DNA of 64,000 nucleotides from Luteimonas sp. MC1572 (GCF_016615815.1 NZ_CP067112.1:1984001-2048000); one strand, 5' to 3'. Positions 7,810 to 18,105 are shown, counted from the first letter of the stretch. Notes: generated from the sequence alone by a model not told the origin. Numbers and translations: made by a program.

Positions 7810-7833
7810 CACGGGCCTTCCCGCGGCCTTTTT
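7789..7833 (+). terminator. Possible terminator using the right arm of repeat copy A
   Basis: CCGCGAAGGCC (7789-7799) can pair with GGCCTT plus CGCGG (7814-7826) with a two-base bulge, followed by five T residues at 7829-7833. The right repeat arm may thus act as the ascending arm of a terminator. It is weaker than the terminator at 7589-7620. Confidence 0.35.
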
Positions 7834-7861
7834 GCCGCCACCATGCACGGCGTGCCAAAAT
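7832..7861 (+). promoter_or_regulatory. Probable promoter of tRNA-Arg
   Basis: TTGCCG (7832-7837), an 18-base spacer and CAAAAT (7856-7861) lie just before tRNA-Arg. The same TTGCCG -35 box and 18-base spacing occur at the tRNA-Ala promoter. Confidence 0.45.
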
Positions 7862-7872
7862 CGCGGGTTGCA

Positions 7873-7949
7873 GCCCCCGTAGCTCAGCTGGATAGAGCGT
7901 CCCCCTCCTAAGGGGAAGGTCGTGCGTTCGAATCGCGCCGGGGGCGCCA
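7873..7949 (+). tRNA. tRNA-Arg (anticodon CCT)
   Basis: A 77-base cloverleaf: acceptor GCCCCCG/CGGGGGC, D arm GCTC/GAGC, anticodon stem TCCCC/GGGGA with loop CTCCTAA (anticodon CCT, reading AGG), and T arm GTGCG/CGCGC around TTCGAAT. CCA is encoded at 7947-7949. AGG is a rare arginine codon in this GC-rich sequence, so this is a low-use tRNA. Confidence 0.96.
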
Positions 7950-8014
7950 CCCTCATCGCATCGACGGACGGTCGCCCCCGGGCCCGCCGCCGCGCACGAA
8001 CGCAGGAGCCTGCC

Positions 8015-9550
8015 ATGTCCCACCCCGTACTCACCGCCCTCGGCCTGTCCACGCACGAGTCCGGCACCTTCCTCGGTGGTGGCGAATGGTCGAAGACCGC
8101 CGATGCCGGTGTGCTCGAGCCGGTCAACCCGAGCACCGGCGAGGTGCTGGCCAAGGTCAATGCATCCTCGCAGGCCGACTACGAGCTGATCGTCGAGCGC
8201 GCGCAGGCCGCGTTCAAGGTCTGGCGCACCACGCCCGCCCCGCGCCGCGGCGAAGCGATCCGCCTGTGCGCCGACGCGCTGCGCGCGCACAAGGATGAAC
8301 TCGGCTCGCTGGTCGCGCTCGAGATGGGCAAGTCCAAGCCCGAAGGCGACGGCGAGGTCCAGGAGATGATCGACATCGGCGACTTCGCGGTCGGACTGTC
8401 GCGCCAGCTCTACGGCCTGACCATGCACTCCGAGCGCCCTGGCCACCGCATGTACGAGCAGTGGCACCCGCTGGGCATCGTCGGAATCATCTCGGCGTTC
8501 AACTTCCCGGTTGCGGTCTGGGCCTGGAACTCGTTCATCGCCGCGGTGTGCGGCGACATCTCGATCTGGAAGCCCTCGGGCAAGACCCCGCTGTCGGCGA
8601 TCGCCTCGGTGCGCATCTGCAACGAGGCGCTGGCCAAGGCCGGTTTCCCCGACCTGTTCTTCATGTTCAACGATGCCGGCAACGACCTTGCCGAGCGCTT
8701 CGTGGACGACAAGCGCATCGCGCTGGTGAGCTTCACCGGCTCCACGCGCGTCGGCCGCCAGGTCGGCGAGCGCGTCGCGCGCCGCATGGGCCGCTCGCTG
8801 CTGGAACTGGGCGGCAACAACGCGATCATCGTCGACGAGACCGCGGACCTTGCGCTCGCGATCCCGGCGATCGCCTTCGGCGCCGTCGGCACCGCCGGCC
8901 AGCGCTGCACCAGCACGCGCCGCGTCTTCATCCACGAGTCGATCTTCGACGACGTGCTGGGCAAGCTGAAGACCGCCTACGCGCAGGTGGAGAAGAAGAT
9001 CGGCGACCCGACCGATGCCGCCAACCTCATGGGCCCGCTCAACAGCCAGTCCGCGGTCGACGCCTTCCTGGCGGCGATCGAGCAGGCCAAGGCCGCCGGC
9101 GGCAAGGTCGAGAGTGGCGGCACCGCGCTCACCGACCGCAAGGGGTTCTTCGTGCTGCCGACCATCATCACCGGCCTGGCCAACAGCGCCGAAGTCGTGC
9201 AGACCGAGACCTTCGCGCCGATCCTGTACGTGATGAAGTATTCGCAGCTCGACGAGGCGATCGCGATGCAGAACGACGTGCCGCAGGGCCTGTCGTCGTC
9301 GATCTTCACCACCAACCTCAAGCGCGCCGAGGCGTTCCTGTCGGCGGCCGGATCTGACTGCGGCATCGCCAACGTCAACATCGGCACCTCGGGCGCCGAG
9401 ATCGGCGGGGCGTTCGGCGGCGAGAAGGAAACCGGCGGCGGACGCGAGTCCGGCTCGGACGCCTGGCGCGCCTACATGCGCCGCCAGACCAACACCATCA
9501 ACTACTCGGACGCGCTGCCGCTGGCCCAGGGCATCAAGTTCGATATCTGA
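8015..9550 (+). CDS. amaB: ALDH7-family dehydrogenase (alpha-aminoadipic semialdehyde / piperideine-6-carboxylate dehydrogenase type)
   Basis: Oxidises a semialdehyde to the acid with NAD+. The sequence is very close in style to the antiquitin/AmaB branch, which converts aminoadipate semialdehyde to aminoadipate in lysine breakdown. The 511 residues show [23 protein letters not shown] (160-172), [12 protein letters not shown] (240-251), Glu264 in LELGGNNA and the nucleophile Cys298 in [28 protein letters not shown] near the end is typical of the branch. ATG 8015 has an AGGAG six bases upstream. No other lysine catabolic gene is adjacent, so the substrate rests on family resemblance. Confidence 0.88.
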   Translation: MSHPVLTALGLSTHESGTFLGGGEWSKTADAGVLEPVNPSTGEVLAKVNASSQADYELIVERAQAAFKVWRTTPAPRRGEAIRLCADALRAHKDELGSLVALEMGKSKPEGDGEVQEMIDIGDFAVGLSRQLYGLTMHSERPGHRMYEQWHPLGIVGIISAFNFPVAVWAWNSFIAAVCGDISIWKPSGKTPLSAIASVRICNEALAKAGFPDLFFMFNDAGNDLAERFVDDKRIALVSFTGSTRVGRQVGERVARRMGRSLLELGGNNAIIVDETADLALAIPAIAFGAVGTAGQRCTSTRRVFIHESIFDDVLGKLKTAYAQVEKKIGDPTDAANLMGPLNSQSAVDAFLAAIEQAKAAGGKVESGGTALTDRKGFFVLPTIITGLANSAEVVQTETFAPILYVMKYSQLDEAIAMQNDVPQGLSSSIFTTNLKRAEAFLSAAGSDCGIANVNIGTSGAEIGGAFGGEKETGGGRESGSDAWRAYMRRQTNTINYSDALPLAQGIKFDI

Positions 9551-9557
9551 GGACGCG

Positions 9558-10613
9558 ATGTACGGGTTGGCACGGCCTTTCCTCTTCGCACTCGAGCCGG
9601 AACGTGCACACCGGCTCGGCTTGGCGTCCATGGAGGCGCTGCACCGCGTGCGGCTGCAGCGCCTGCTCGGCGCCCGGCCGCGCCCGTTCCCGACGCGCGC
9701 CTTCGGCCTGGATTTCCCCAACCCCGCGGGTCTTGCCGCGGGGCTGGACAAGAACGGTGAACACATCGACGCGCTGCTCGCGCTGGGCTTCGGCTTTGTC
9801 GAGATCGGCACGGTCACGCCGCGCGCGCAGCCGGGCAACCAGGCACCGCGCATGTTCCGCCTGCCGCAGTACCGCGCGCTGATCAACCGGCTGGGCTTCA
9901 ACAACAATGGCGTGGATGCGCTGGTGCGCAACGTGGAACGCGCAAGGCGCCAGGGTGGCCTGCTCGGCATCAACATCGGCAAGAACAAGGACACCCCGAA
10001 CGAATCCGCGGTGACCGACTACCTGCACTGCCTGGAACGCGTCTATCCGCTCGCCGACTACGTGACGGTCAACATTTCATCGCCCAATACCGCGGGCCTG
10101 CGCGAGCTGCAGGAAGAACAGGCGCTGCGGCGGCTGGTCGGCGAACTGCGCGAAGCACAGGAGCGGCTGGCCTCGCGCCATGGCCGCCGCGTGCCGCTGC
10201 TGGTCAAGGTGGCACCCGACCTCAGCGACGAGGACATCGACGCCGCCGCGCGCGTGCTCGGTGACCTCTCGGTCGACGGCGTGATCGCCACCAACACCAC
10301 CGTGTCGCGCATCGCCGTACAGGGCCACCGGCATGCGGCGCAGGCGGGCGGCCTGTCCGGCGAGCCGCTGATGAACAAGTCCACCGCGGTGCTGCGCATG
10401 CTGCGCACCCGCTTGCCCGACGGTATTCCGCTGATCGGCGTGGGCGGCGTGATGTCCGGTGCCGATGCCGCCAAGAAGACCGCGGCCGGCGCAACGTTGG
10501 TGCAGCTCTACACCGGGCTGGTGTACCGCGGGCCGCGGCTCATCGGCGAGTGCGTGGAGGCCATCCGCCGTCGCAAGGAAGCGCCCAGCCGCGGAAACCT
10601 GCCCAACCTGTGA
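9558..10613 (+). CDS. pyrD: Dihydroorotate dehydrogenase (quinone), class 2
   Basis: Membrane-associated flavoenzyme that oxidises dihydroorotate to orotate, passing electrons to quinone, in pyrimidine synthesis. At 351 residues it matches class 2 length. The N-terminal helices (residues 1-40) form the membrane and quinone contact. Landmarks are [28 protein letters not shown] (110-118), [11 protein letters not shown] and the catalytic Ser175 in [12 protein letters not shown]. The FMN phosphate site is [12 protein letters not shown] near the C terminus. It begins 7 bases after the ALDH gene, and its stop overlaps the GTG of murB. Confidence 0.95.
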   Translation: MYGLARPFLFALEPERAHRLGLASMEALHRVRLQRLLGARPRPFPTRAFGLDFPNPAGLAAGLDKNGEHIDALLALGFGFVEIGTVTPRAQPGNQAPRMFRLPQYRALINRLGFNNNGVDALVRNVERARRQGGLLGINIGKNKDTPNESAVTDYLHCLERVYPLADYVTVNISSPNTAGLRELQEEQALRRLVGELREAQERLASRHGRRVPLLVKVAPDLSDEDIDAAARVLGDLSVDGVIATNTTVSRIAVQGHRHAAQAGGLSGEPLMNKSTAVLRMLRTRLPDGIPLIGVGGVMSGADAAKKTAAGATLVQLYTGLVYRGPRLIGECVEAIRRRKEAPSRGNLPNL

Positions 10614-11671
10614 GCGCCAAGCCCATCGACGCCCCGCACGCCGTGCGCTGGACCCGCGACGCCGACCTGGTCGATCGCACCACGTTCCGCGTGCCCGCGC
10701 GCGCCGCGTGGCTGGTCGAGGTGGGCGATGCCACCGCCCTGCCCGCCGTACTCGCCGACCCGCGCATCCAAGGCGGCGAACTGCTGGTGATCGGTGGCGG
10801 CAGCAACCTGCTGTTCGCCGCCAACCTCGAAGGCGTTGCGCTGGCCATGCGCGACAGCGCGGTCGCGGTGATCGACGAGGACGCGGACAGGGTCGTCGTG
10901 CGCGCCGGTGCCGGTCGTGGCTGGCACGACTTCGTGCGCGACACGCTCGCCCTCGGACTGTCCGGGCTGGAGAACCTGTCGCTGATCCCGGGCACGGTCG
11001 GCGCCGCGCCGATCCAGAACATCGGCGCCTACGGTGTCGAGATCGAGCGCCACGTGCACGCGGTCGAGGCCTGGGACCGCGACGCGGGCCACCTGGTGCG
11101 CCTCGATGCCGCGGCCTGCGGCTTCGCCTACCGCGACAGCCGCTTCAAGCGCGAACGCACGCGCTGGATCGTCACCGCGGTGGAGTTCGCCCTGGCGCGC
11201 ACGCCGCGGCTGGAGCTCGGCTACGCGGGCATCGGCGAGGAGCTCGCGGCCATGCGCATCGAATCGCCGACCCCGGAGCAGGTGTCCGAGGCGGTGTGCC
11301 GCATCCGCCGGCGCAAGCTCCCGGATCCGGCCCTGCTCGGCAACGCCGGCAGCTTCTTCAAGAATCCGATCGTGCCGGTGGCGCAGGCGGACGCGCTGCT
11401 TGCCGCGCACCCGCGCCTGCCCTGCTTCGCGTCGGGCATGCCTGGCATGCGCAAGCTGTCCGCGGCGTGGCTGATCGACGCCGCCGGCTGGAAAGGCCAT
11501 CGCGACGGCGACGCCGGCGTGGCGCCCGGGCACGCCCTGGTGCTGGTCAACCACGGCGGTGCGAGTGGCGCCGGGCTGCTTGCGCTGGCGCGACGCATCA
11601 CGGCATCGGTCGAAGCGCGCTTCGGCGTTGCGCTCGAGCCGGAGCCACGCATCGTCGGCGCCGCCTGGTGA
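10610..11671 (+). CDS. murB: UDP-N-acetylenolpyruvoylglucosamine reductase
   Basis: Cytoplasmic flavoenzyme making UDP-N-acetylmuramic acid with NADPH for peptidoglycan. The 353-residue protein carries the FAD motifs GGGSNLLF (62-69) and [16 protein letters not shown] (127-142), the catalytic Ser248 in [10 protein letters not shown], and a type I C-terminal domain with [12 protein letters not shown]. The GTG start at 10610 overlaps the pyrD stop (GTGA) and gives the normal family N terminus. Its own stop again overlaps the GTG of the transporter gene, so pyrD, murB and the transporter appear translationally coupled. Confidence 0.95.
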   Translation: MSAKPIDAPHAVRWTRDADLVDRTTFRVPARAAWLVEVGDATALPAVLADPRIQGGELLVIGGGSNLLFAANLEGVALAMRDSAVAVIDEDADRVVVRAGAGRGWHDFVRDTLALGLSGLENLSLIPGTVGAAPIQNIGAYGVEIERHVHAVEAWDRDAGHLVRLDAAACGFAYRDSRFKRERTRWIVTAVEFALARTPRLELGYAGIGEELAAMRIESPTPEQVSEAVCRIRRRKLPDPALLGNAGSFFKNPIVPVAQADALLAAHPRLPCFASGMPGMRKLSAAWLIDAAGWKGHRDGDAGVAPGHALVLVNHGGASGAGLLALARRITASVEARFGVALEPEPRIVGAAW

Positions 11672-12582
11672 ATCCGGGGCCCGCCAGCCCGCAGGCGCGC
11701 GCCGCGCTGCTGATGCTCGGCAGCACCACCTTCTTCGCGGCGATGGCGGTCATGATCCGCATCGCCTCGGCGGATCTCTCGACTGCCCAGATCGCGTTCT
11801 TCCGCAACCTGTTCGGCCTGCTGTTCCTGCTGCCGTTCCTGTTCCGCGACGGCTGGCGCCTGCCACGCACCACCCAGCTGCCGCGTTACCTGGTGCGCTG
11901 CGCGATCGGCGTGGCGTCGATGCTGTGCGGCTTCTGGGCGCTGGGCAACCTGCCGATGGCGCAGGCGGTGGCGCTGTCGTATGCCACGCCGCTGCTCGCG
12001 ACCGTGGCCGCGGTGTTCATCCTCGGCGAAACCGTGCGCATGCGGCGCTGGTCGGCGGTGGTGATCGGCCTGGTTGGCGTGCTGGTGATCGTGCGCCCGG
12101 GCAGCGAGGCCTTCAGCGCCGGCAGCCTGGTGGCACTGGGCGGCGCCCTGCTCTCGGCGCTGGTGGCGATCCAGATCAAGCAGCTGTCGCGCGTGGACGC
12201 CGCCGACACCATCGTGTTCTACACCTACGTGTTCTGGGTGCCGATGTCGCTGGTGCCGGCACTGTTCGCCTGGGAGTGGCCGCAGGGCATCACCTGGCTG
12301 TGGCTGCTGCTGCTCGGCGCGTTCGGCACCGGTGGCCAGCTGCTGTGGACGCGGGCGCTGAAGATCGGCGAGGTCTCGGCGCTGCAGCCGATCAGCTTCA
12401 TGCAGTTGCCGCTGGTGGCGGTGGCGGCCTGGCTGCTGTTCGGCGAGGCGCCCACGCGCTGGACCCTCATCGGCGCCGGCATCATCCTGGGTGCCAACAT
12501 CTATATCGCGCACCGCGAGGTGCAGTTGGCGCGGCGCGCCGCGACGAGCGCCCCGGCCGAGGCTGCCAAGCCCGGGGAATAG
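11668..12582 (+). CDS. EamA/DMT-family transporter, ten transmembrane helices
   Basis: A 304-residue inner-membrane protein made of two repeated EamA halves of about five helices each. Examples are ALLMLGSTTFFAAMAVMIRI, IAFFRNLFGLLFLLPFLF and VALSYATPLLATVAAVFILGE in the first half; ALQPISFMQLPLVAVAAWLLFGE ends the second. The E-x-x-x/APTRW pattern after helices 5 and 10 is typical. Such carriers export amino acids or other metabolites; the substrate cannot be read from the sequence. The start is the GTG at 11668 overlapping the murB stop. A strong symmetric stem-loop follows 20 bases after the stop. Confidence 0.88.
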   Translation: MNPGPASPQARAALLMLGSTTFFAAMAVMIRIASADLSTAQIAFFRNLFGLLFLLPFLFRDGWRLPRTTQLPRYLVRCAIGVASMLCGFWALGNLPMAQAVALSYATPLLATVAAVFILGETVRMRRWSAVVIGLVGVLVIVRPGSEAFSAGSLVALGGALLSALVAIQIKQLSRVDAADTIVFYTYVFWVPMSLVPALFAWEWPQGITWLWLLLLGAFGTGGQLLWTRALKIGEVSALQPISFMQLPLVAVAAWLLFGEAPTRWTLIGAGIILGANIYIAHREVQLARRAATSAPAEAAKPGE

Positions 12583-12602
12583 CGCAGCGCTGAGCTGCAA
12601 CG

Positions 12603-12632
12603 GCAAAGGGCCCGGTTTCCCGGGCCCTTTGC
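12603..12632. terminator. Bidirectional terminator stem-loop
   Basis: A perfect 13-base stem (12603-12615 with 12620-12632) with a four-base loop. Its base is flanked by AAA and TTT inside the stem, so either strand gives a short U-run. It separates the convergent EamA and subtilisin genes. Confidence 0.75.
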
Positions 12633-12657
12633 ATTCACGACCGGGCGAGGCCCGGGA

Positions 12658-15600
12658 TCACGGCGTGACCGTCAGCGCCACGCGTGCCGCTCTCTTCGCC
12701 ACGGCAGGGTCGTTGCTCGCCACGCAGGCGAAGCCCGAGTAGCTGCCCGCCGCCAGCCCGTTGCCGAGCAGCGTGCCGACCAGCGACTGCGAGCCGCCGG
12801 CGTCCAGCGAACCCGACGACGGCGTGACCGCACCCAGCCAGCTCGCGCCACACGGCACCTCGCCGTCGACCTGCAGGTCGAGCGAGGGGAACGCCACGTT
12901 GGCGGCCCACGCGCCGCTGCCGTCGCCGGCCACGTTGAGGCTGGCAAAGCCGCCCTGCCCGACGCTGCTGCCAAACCACGCCCAGCGGTTGGCGAACGTG
13001 CCGGCGGTGTTGATCACCACCCAGTAGCGACCCGGGGCGAGCGTGAGGGACTGGCCGGCGGCCACCAGGTCGAGGGCGATGCGGCCACCCTCCACCAACA
13101 CGCCCGGGGCAAGCGCCGACCTCGTGTGCGCCCACACCGCCGCGCCAGGGTTGCTGTGGGGATTTCCCGCCGGCATGCCGCCGGCATCCGGGTAGATGCT
13201 CCAGCTCAGGTTCGGTGACGCCGTGGGGAGCGCGACGCCGCTGACCACGAAGCCCTCGGCCGTGATCCTGGTGATACGCGTGCTCGTCTCGACGGTGAAG
13301 TCGTCGCTGGAGAACTGGGCCAGCAAGCCACCCGCCGATGCCGGATCGCTGTACCGGCTGGCACGGAAGCCACTGGTGACCGCGCCGCGCCAGATATCGA
13401 CCAGCCTGCTGATCGCATTGCCGGTGTTGTCGACCGACCAGGCCAACGCCGAACCGCCCGGATTGGACATCGGAATCGCCACCGAGCCCTGGCCACCGGC
13501 CGCGATGCTGGCCTGCACGAGCGCCGGCAGCACCAGCACCGGCGGCTGCACCGCCACGCCGATCGGCAGGTTCAGCACCGGATTCGCCTTGCCACCCTTC
13601 ACGCCGCTCGGCGCGAGCCGCAGGTTGCCGAAGCTCCAGCTGCCGTTGTTGGGCAGGTTGCTGCTGTCGATGGTCACCTCGAAGGTCACGCTGCCGTTGG
13701 CTGGCACGCGCGCGAAGATCGGGTGCACGCGCCCACGCAGGCCACTCAGGCTGGCCGCCCAGTCCTGGGTGCGACCGTCCACGTTGCGGAAGGTGCGGGT
13801 GAACGTGCAGCCCCCGGCGCAGTTGCGGTCGGCCAGGCTCGGCAGGTTCAGCGTGGCGGGGTCGCCACCCGTCGCCGGATTGGCCGCGCTGTAGTTGGCC
13901 GCGGTTTCATCCAGCACCAAGCCGGCGCGCACCGCCTGGTCGACCCGGATGCGCCCCGAACCGCGCGCGAACGGATTGGCAGGCGTCACTTCGTCTTCGA
14001 GGAAGACCGTGCCGGTGGCGGTCATCGCCAGCGCCGACTTCACCTCGGACACGCTCCAGCCCGGACGCGCCTGGCGCACGAGGGCAGCAGCACCCGCCTG
14101 GTGCGGCGACGCCATCGACGTGCCGCTGATGAGGCCCACCGCGTTCTCCGACCCGCTGATGGTGGTGCCGGCCACGGCGGCCAGGATGGCGTAGCCGGGC
14201 GCGGTGACGTCGGGCTTGATCAGGCTGAAGGTGCCTGCCGGGCCGCGCGAGCTGAACGCCGCCAGTGCGTCGGCGGTGTTCGGCAGCGGCGCCGCCGGAT
14301 AACCGATGGTCGCGGTGGCCGGCGGATTGGCGACGTTGAAGTCACGCAGTGCGTTGCCCTCCGCCTGGGTCACGCCGAATGCCGGCACGGTGGTGTCGGG
14401 CACCGAAGGCACCAGCACTTCCGGCAGGTTGTTGGCGATCACCACCGCCACCGCACCCGCCGCGGACGCGGCATTGGTCTTGATGGTGAAGCTGCAGCTG
14501 CCACGGCGGACCACGGCGATCGCACCGTTGAAGGTGCCGGCCGGGTAGCCCGCGCAGCCGTCGTCGACCGCATCGATCGCGGGGCTGACGCGCAGCGGCG
14601 TGCTGGCCGGGTACGCCGCGGTGTGTCCGACACCGTTGGCGCCGGTGGAGAGCTCGATGGCCGTCAACGGCTCGGGCACGGTGCCCGGCCCGGTGACCTG
14701 CATCAGGAACGAGTAGCCCTCGCGCCCGTGGCGCGCCGCCGCGGTCGAGGACACCCACGGCTCCACGTGGCCGAGCGTGCCGGCCGCGGGACCACTGTTG
14801 CCGGCGGAGGCCGCCACGAACACGCCCGCTTCCACCACGTTGAGGAAGGCGAGCGAGACCGCCTCGCCCCACGGCTGCGCACCACCGCCGATGGAGTAGT
14901 TGATGACGTCGGCCACGCCGTCGATGACGATCTGGTCGATCGCCGCGACCGCCGACACGTTCGGGCACAGGCCCTGGCCGGTGGAGATGTTGGTGTAGCA
15001 GATGTCGAACGCCACCACGCCGGCACGCGGCGCCACGCCGGAAATCGACGCCTGCGCGCCGCTGATCGCGACCACGCGGCGGTTGCCGGCGACGGTCGAC
15101 GCAACGTGGCTGCCGTGCGAGTTGGTGTCGCCAAAGCCGGGCTCCTCGCGGAACCCCGGGTTGGAGCAGGCATTGCCCGGCGCCGCGCACACGAAGTCGT
15201 AGCCGCCGATCAGCTTGTCGTTGCAGCGACCTTCGTCGATGCCGCCGGGCGCGCAGGTGCCGAGGTAGTTGCCGGCGCCAAGCGGGTTGACGTGCACATG
15301 GCCGTCGACCGGATCGACCGCCGCGAACGACGGACTGCCGAAGTTGATGCCCGAGTCCAGGATGGCGGCCACCATGCCTTCACCCTGGAACGCGCCGCCG
15401 GCCGCGCTGCCGGACCACACCGACCGTGCACCGATATGGCCGGGACCGGTGTCGGTATCGAGCGCGTACTCGCGGTAGCCCTCGACCAGGCGCACATCGC
15501 GCATCCGTCCCACCTGCGCAGCTTCGGCGGGCGTCAAGGCGACCACGATTCCGTTCACCGCGTGCTGCATGCGATGGCCGACCTGCAGGCTGCGGCCGAG

Positions 15601-15960
15601 CGCACGGCCGATGTCGGACTCACGCGCCGCCTGGCGGCTGCGCAGGTAGTCGACATAGGCAACGGCCGAACGGCTGGCGGCGTCGAGGCGCCCGCCAGCG
15701 CTTCGCGCCGGGGCCGCGAGGCCGCGCACGCCGCCGCGATAGGCGGCCAGGGCGGGTTCGTTGAACAGCACGATGTGCGGCTCCGCCGCGTCCTTTGGCG
15801 CGCGCGCCGCGGCACCGGCGACCGGCCCGCCCGCGAGGACCGCGGACTGTGCGGTGGCCGGCGTCGCTGGCCTGGATTTCGATCCGATGGTGGCGGCGGC
15901 CGCAGCCGACACCACGATGGCAACGGCAACGGCCGCCACCACTGATGGCTTCGTGGTCAT
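12658..15960 (-). CDS. Secreted S8 (subtilisin-like) serine protease with PA domain and long C-terminal region
   Basis: An exported 1100-residue protease. The N terminus carries a hydrophobic signal at about 7-25 (VVAAVAVAIVVSAAAAAT), then an inhibitor-I9-like propeptide (about 60-165, starting PHIVLFNEPAL). The subtilisin triad is intact: Asp202 (ILDSGINFG), His282 (NSHGSHVAST) and Ser615 (ISGTSMASPH), with oxyanion Asn388 (AGNSGP). A protease-associated domain is inserted at about 450-555 (YPAGTFNGAIAVVRRGSCSF). Residues about 690-1100 form beta-rich domains, including GSLDAGGSQSLVGTL repeats of the kind seen in secreted Lysobacter proteases. GGGAGAA precedes the chosen ATG. Likely a predatory or nutrient-acquisition exoenzyme. 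Confidence 0.92.
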   Translation of the reverse strand: MTTKPSVVAAVAVAIVVSAAAAATIGSKSRPATPATAQSAVLAGGPVAGAAARAPKDAAEPHIVLFNEPALAAYRGGVRGLAAPARSAGGRLDAASRSAVAYVDYLRSRQAARESDIGRALGRSLQVGHRMQHAVNGIVVALTPAEAAQVGRMRDVRLVEGYREYALDTDTGPGHIGARSVWSGSAAGGAFQGEGMVAAILDSGINFGSPSFAAVDPVDGHVHVNPLGAGNYLGTCAPGGIDEGRCNDKLIGGYDFVCAAPGNACSNPGFREEPGFGDTNSHGSHVASTVAGNRRVVAISGAQASISGVAPRAGVVAFDICYTNISTGQGLCPNVSAVAAIDQIVIDGVADVINYSIGGGAQPWGEAVSLAFLNVVEAGVFVAASAGNSGPAAGTLGHVEPWVSSTAAARHGREGYSFLMQVTGPGTVPEPLTAIELSTGANGVGHTAAYPASTPLRVSPAIDAVDDGCAGYPAGTFNGAIAVVRRGSCSFTIKTNAASAAGAVAVVIANNLPEVLVPSVPDTTVPAFGVTQAEGNALRDFNVANPPATATIGYPAAPLPNTADALAAFSSRGPAGTFSLIKPDVTAPGYAILAAVAGTTISGSENAVGLISGTSMASPHQAGAAALVRQARPGWSVSEVKSALAMTATGTVFLEDEVTPANPFARGSGRIRVDQAVRAGLVLDETAANYSAANPATGGDPATLNLPSLADRNCAGGCTFTRTFRNVDGRTQDWAASLSGLRGRVHPIFARVPANGSVTFEVTIDSSNLPNNGSWSFGNLRLAPSGVKGGKANPVLNLPIGVAVQPPVLVLPALVQASIAAGGQGSVAIPMSNPGGSALAWSVDNTGNAISRLVDIWRGAVTSGFRASRYSDPASAGGLLAQFSSDDFTVETSTRITRITAEGFVVSGVALPTASPNLSWSIYPDAGGMPAGNPHSNPGAAVWAHTRSALAPGVLVEGGRIALDLVAAGQSLTLAPGRYWVVINTAGTFANRWAWFGSSVGQGGFASLNVAGDGSGAWAANVAFPSLDLQVDGEVPCGASWLGAVTPSSGSLDAGGSQSLVGTLLGNGLAAGSYSGFACVASNDPAVAKRAARVALTVTP

Positions 15961-16065
15961 GACTTCTCCCCTGGAACGTGGTCTGGATACGTGTGTGTCG
16001 ACACTCGTCCACGCGGCCGCGTTGCTGTGACCCGGCCCATGCGGTGCCCCCCGGCATCGGCTGAT

Positions 16066-16081
16066 CGTGACTGTCGTCACG
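16066..16081. promoter_or_regulatory. Operator-like palindrome upstream of the S8 protease gene
   Basis: CGTGAC and GTCACG are perfect inverted arms separated by TGTC, about 105 bases before the protease start codon. The size and symmetry fit a dimeric regulator site, but chance is not excluded. Confidence 0.3.
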
Positions 16082-16103
16082 GTCCACCGCCGCCGAGCAT
16101 CCG

Positions 16104-16832
16104 TTACTCCGCGGGCTGTCGCAAGCCCTGTGCGTCAGCCGGCGCCACCCTGCGGTTGACAAGCAGCCAGGTCGCGGCCGTCCACGCGAGCGCGGCCGTC
16201 CATCCCGCGAGGATGTCGGAGGGGTAATGCACCCCCAGGTAGACGCGCGACAGCCCGACCAGCGTCACGAACAGCGCCATCGCTGCCAGCAGCGGCCAGC
16301 GCCAGCGCGTGTGCCAGCAGAGCAGGACCAGCACCATCGCCAGCGTCATCGACCCCATGGCGTGGCCGCTCGGGAAGCTGAAATTGTGCTCGGGCGCGAT
16401 CGACTCCCACAGCGAAGGGCGGTCGCGGGCGAACGCCTGCTTGGCGGCGATGTTGAGCAGCGCGGAGCCCGCCAGCGCCACGCCTGCGAACAGGCCCTCG
16501 CGATGCCGCCGCGCCAGGGCCAGGCCCAGCACCAGCAGGATGTCGACCGGCACCACGCCCCACTCGTAGCCCAGTTTGGAGGCGAGCAGGAACAGCCGGT
16601 CCAGCCCGCCCGCCGCCGCCTCGCGCGCGAACAGCAGGATCGGCTCGTCGAAATCGAACGGCTCGCCCTCCAGCACCTCGTCGGCGAGCTCGGCGAAGCC
16701 CCACAGCGGAAGCAGCAGACCGACGAACACCAGCACGAGGCGCCAGCCGTGGCGCTGCAGGAAACCCGCGCCGAAGCGGGCGTCCGACAGCAGGTTCCCG
16801 ATCGCCTCAGCCGGCGTGCGGGGCGCGGCCAT
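16104..16832 (-). CDS. PAP2-family membrane phosphatase
   Basis: A 242-residue integral membrane protein with the three PAP2 signature motifs. C1 is KQAFARDRP (131-139), C2 is PSGH (154-157) and C3 is [12 protein letters not shown] (195-206); the acid-base histidine and the nucleophile His202 are present. About five or six helices surround them, for example [18 protein letters not shown] (32-49) and [15 protein letters not shown]. Family members dephosphorylate lipid phosphates such as undecaprenyl pyrophosphate, phosphatidylglycerol phosphate or phosphatidic acid. The start overlaps the 3' end of ispG by 26 bases, a link to isoprenoid metabolism that suggests, but does not prove, a polyprenyl substrate. 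Confidence 0.88.
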   Translation of the reverse strand: MAAPRTPAEAIGNLLSDARFGAGFLQRHGWRLVLVFVGLLLPLWGFAELADEVLEGEPFDFDEPILLFAREAAAGGLDRLFLLASKLGYEWGVVPVDILLVLGLALARRHREGLFAGVALAGSALLNIAAKQAFARDRPSLWESIAPEHNFSFPSGHAMGSMTLAMVLVLLCWHTRWRWPLLAAMALFVTLVGLSRVYLGVHYPSDILAGWTAALAWTAATWLLVNRRVAPADAQGLRQPAE

Positions 16833-18099
16833 AGCGTCGGTCGACGTAGCTGTCGATCAGGCCGACGAACTCGGCGGCGATGTTGCCGCCGCGCAGCGTG
16901 AGCGCTTTTTCGCCATCGATGAAGACCGGCGCCGACGGCGCCTCGCCGGTCCCCGGCAGCGAGATGCCGATGTCGGCATGCCGCGACTCGCCCGGGCCGT
17001 TGACCACGCAGCCCATGACCGCAAGCGTCATGTGCTCGGCGCCCGGATGGCTGATCTTCCACTCCGGCATCTTCGCGCGCACATGCTCCTGCACGACCTT
17101 GGCCAGCTCCTGGAAGAACTCCGACGTGGTGCGCCCGCAGCCCGGGCAGGCGGTGACCATCGGGGTGAACGCGCGCAGGCCCATGGTCTGCAGCAGTTCC
17201 TGCGCCACCACCACTTCCTGCGTGCGCGGCGCGCCTGGCTCGGGCGTCAGCGAAATGCGGATCGTGTCGCCGATGCCTTCCTGCATCAGCACCGCGAGCG
17301 CCGCGGCGGAGGCGACGATGCCCTTGCTGCCGATGCCGGCCTCGGTGAGGCCGAGGTGCAGCGCGAAATCGCTGCGCACCGCCAGGTCGCGATACACCGC
17401 GATCAGTTCCTGCACGCCGCTGACCTTGCAGCTGAGCACGATCCTGTCGGCCGCCAGGCCGAGCTCCACCGCGCGCGCCGCCGAATCCAGCGCCGAGCGG
17501 ATCAGCGCCTCGCGCAGCACGCGTCCCGCGTCCCAGGGCTCGGCGCGCAGCGCGTTCTCATCCATCAACGCGGCGGCCAGCGACTGGTCCAGCGAACCCC
17601 AGTTGACCCCGATGCGCACCGGCTTGCCGTGGCGCATCGCGAACTCGATGAGCTGCGCGAACTGCGTGTCGCGCTTGCGGCCAAAGCCGACGTTGCCCGG
17701 ATTGATGCGGTACTTGGCCAGCGCCTCGGCACATGCCGGCTCCGCCGCCAGCAGCTGGTGCCCGTTGTAGTGGAAGTCGCCGACGATCGGCACCTCGATG
17801 CCCATCATCGCCAGCTTCTCGACGATCCGCGGGACCGCCGCGGCCGACTCGGGATTGTTCACCGTGACCCGCACCAGCTCCGAACCCGCGCGCCACAGCT
17901 CCGCCACCTGCTTCGTGGTGGACGCCACATCCGCGGTATCGGTGTTGGTCATCGACTGCACCACCACCGGCGCATCCCCGCCGACCAGCACGCTCCCCAC
18001 CCGCACCTGCCGCGTGGCGCGGCGCGGCGCCGGGCCGAATGCCCACTCTTCAAGGCTGCCGGCGCTGCCGGCGTGACGGATGCTGGGAATGGCGTTCAT
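16807..18099 (-). CDS. ispG: 4-hydroxy-3-methylbut-2-enyl diphosphate synthase
   Basis: Iron-sulfur enzyme of the MEP isoprenoid pathway that converts MEcPP to HMBPP. The TIM-barrel half includes [15 protein letters not shown] (48-61), VGDFHYNGH and [10 protein letters not shown]. The C-terminal half carries the [4Fe-4S] cysteines Cys318 and Cys321 (CPGCGR) and Cys364 ([10 protein letters not shown]). The total of 430 residues fits the longer gammaproteobacterial form. No Shine-Dalgarno precedes the ATG, and a TAAAAT box lies seven bases upstream, so the mRNA may be leaderless. The downstream PAP2 gene overlaps its 3' end. Confidence 0.96.
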   Translation of the reverse strand: MNAIPSIRHAGSAGSLEEWAFGPAPRRATRQVRVGSVLVGGDAPVVVQSMTNTDTADVASTTKQVAELWRAGSELVRVTVNNPESAAAVPRIVEKLAMMGIEVPIVGDFHYNGHQLLAAEPACAEALAKYRINPGNVGFGRKRDTQFAQLIEFAMRHGKPVRIGVNWGSLDQSLAAALMDENALRAEPWDAGRVLREALIRSALDSAARAVELGLAADRIVLSCKVSGVQELIAVYRDLAVRSDFALHLGLTEAGIGSKGIVASAAALAVLMQEGIGDTIRISLTPEPGAPRTQEVVVAQELLQTMGLRAFTPMVTACPGCGRTTSEFFQELAKVVQEHVRAKMPEWKISHPGAEHMTLAVMGCVVNGPGESRHADIGISLPGTGEAPSAPVFIDGEKALTLRGGNIAAEFVGLIDSYVDRRYGRAPHAG

Positions 18100-18105
18100 T
18101 GGGGC

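Larger units (their letters stand above)
7621..7872. other. Spacer between the two tRNA genes
   Basis: This 252-base stretch has no supported gene. Bases 7621-7717 show nothing recognisable. Bases 7718-7809 are the inverted-repeat element described separately. A possible stem-loop with a short T-run lies at 7789-7833, and the tRNA-Arg promoter at 7832-7861. Confidence 0.7.

Noticed and set aside
7502..7949. tRNA genes with the adjacent repeat as a genomic-island attachment site
   Set aside because: No integrase, no partial tRNA duplicate and no foreign gene block follows.
6818..9994. 1058-codon minus-strand frame across rnd, both tRNA genes and the ALDH gene
   Set aside because: It crosses two tRNA genes and a terminator and lacks family motifs; the length is an effect of high GC.
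13723..15945. 740-codon open frame on the plus strand opposite the subtilisin gene
   Set aside because: It is arginine/histidine-rich antisense translation with no domain motifs; the minus strand carries a complete S8 protease.
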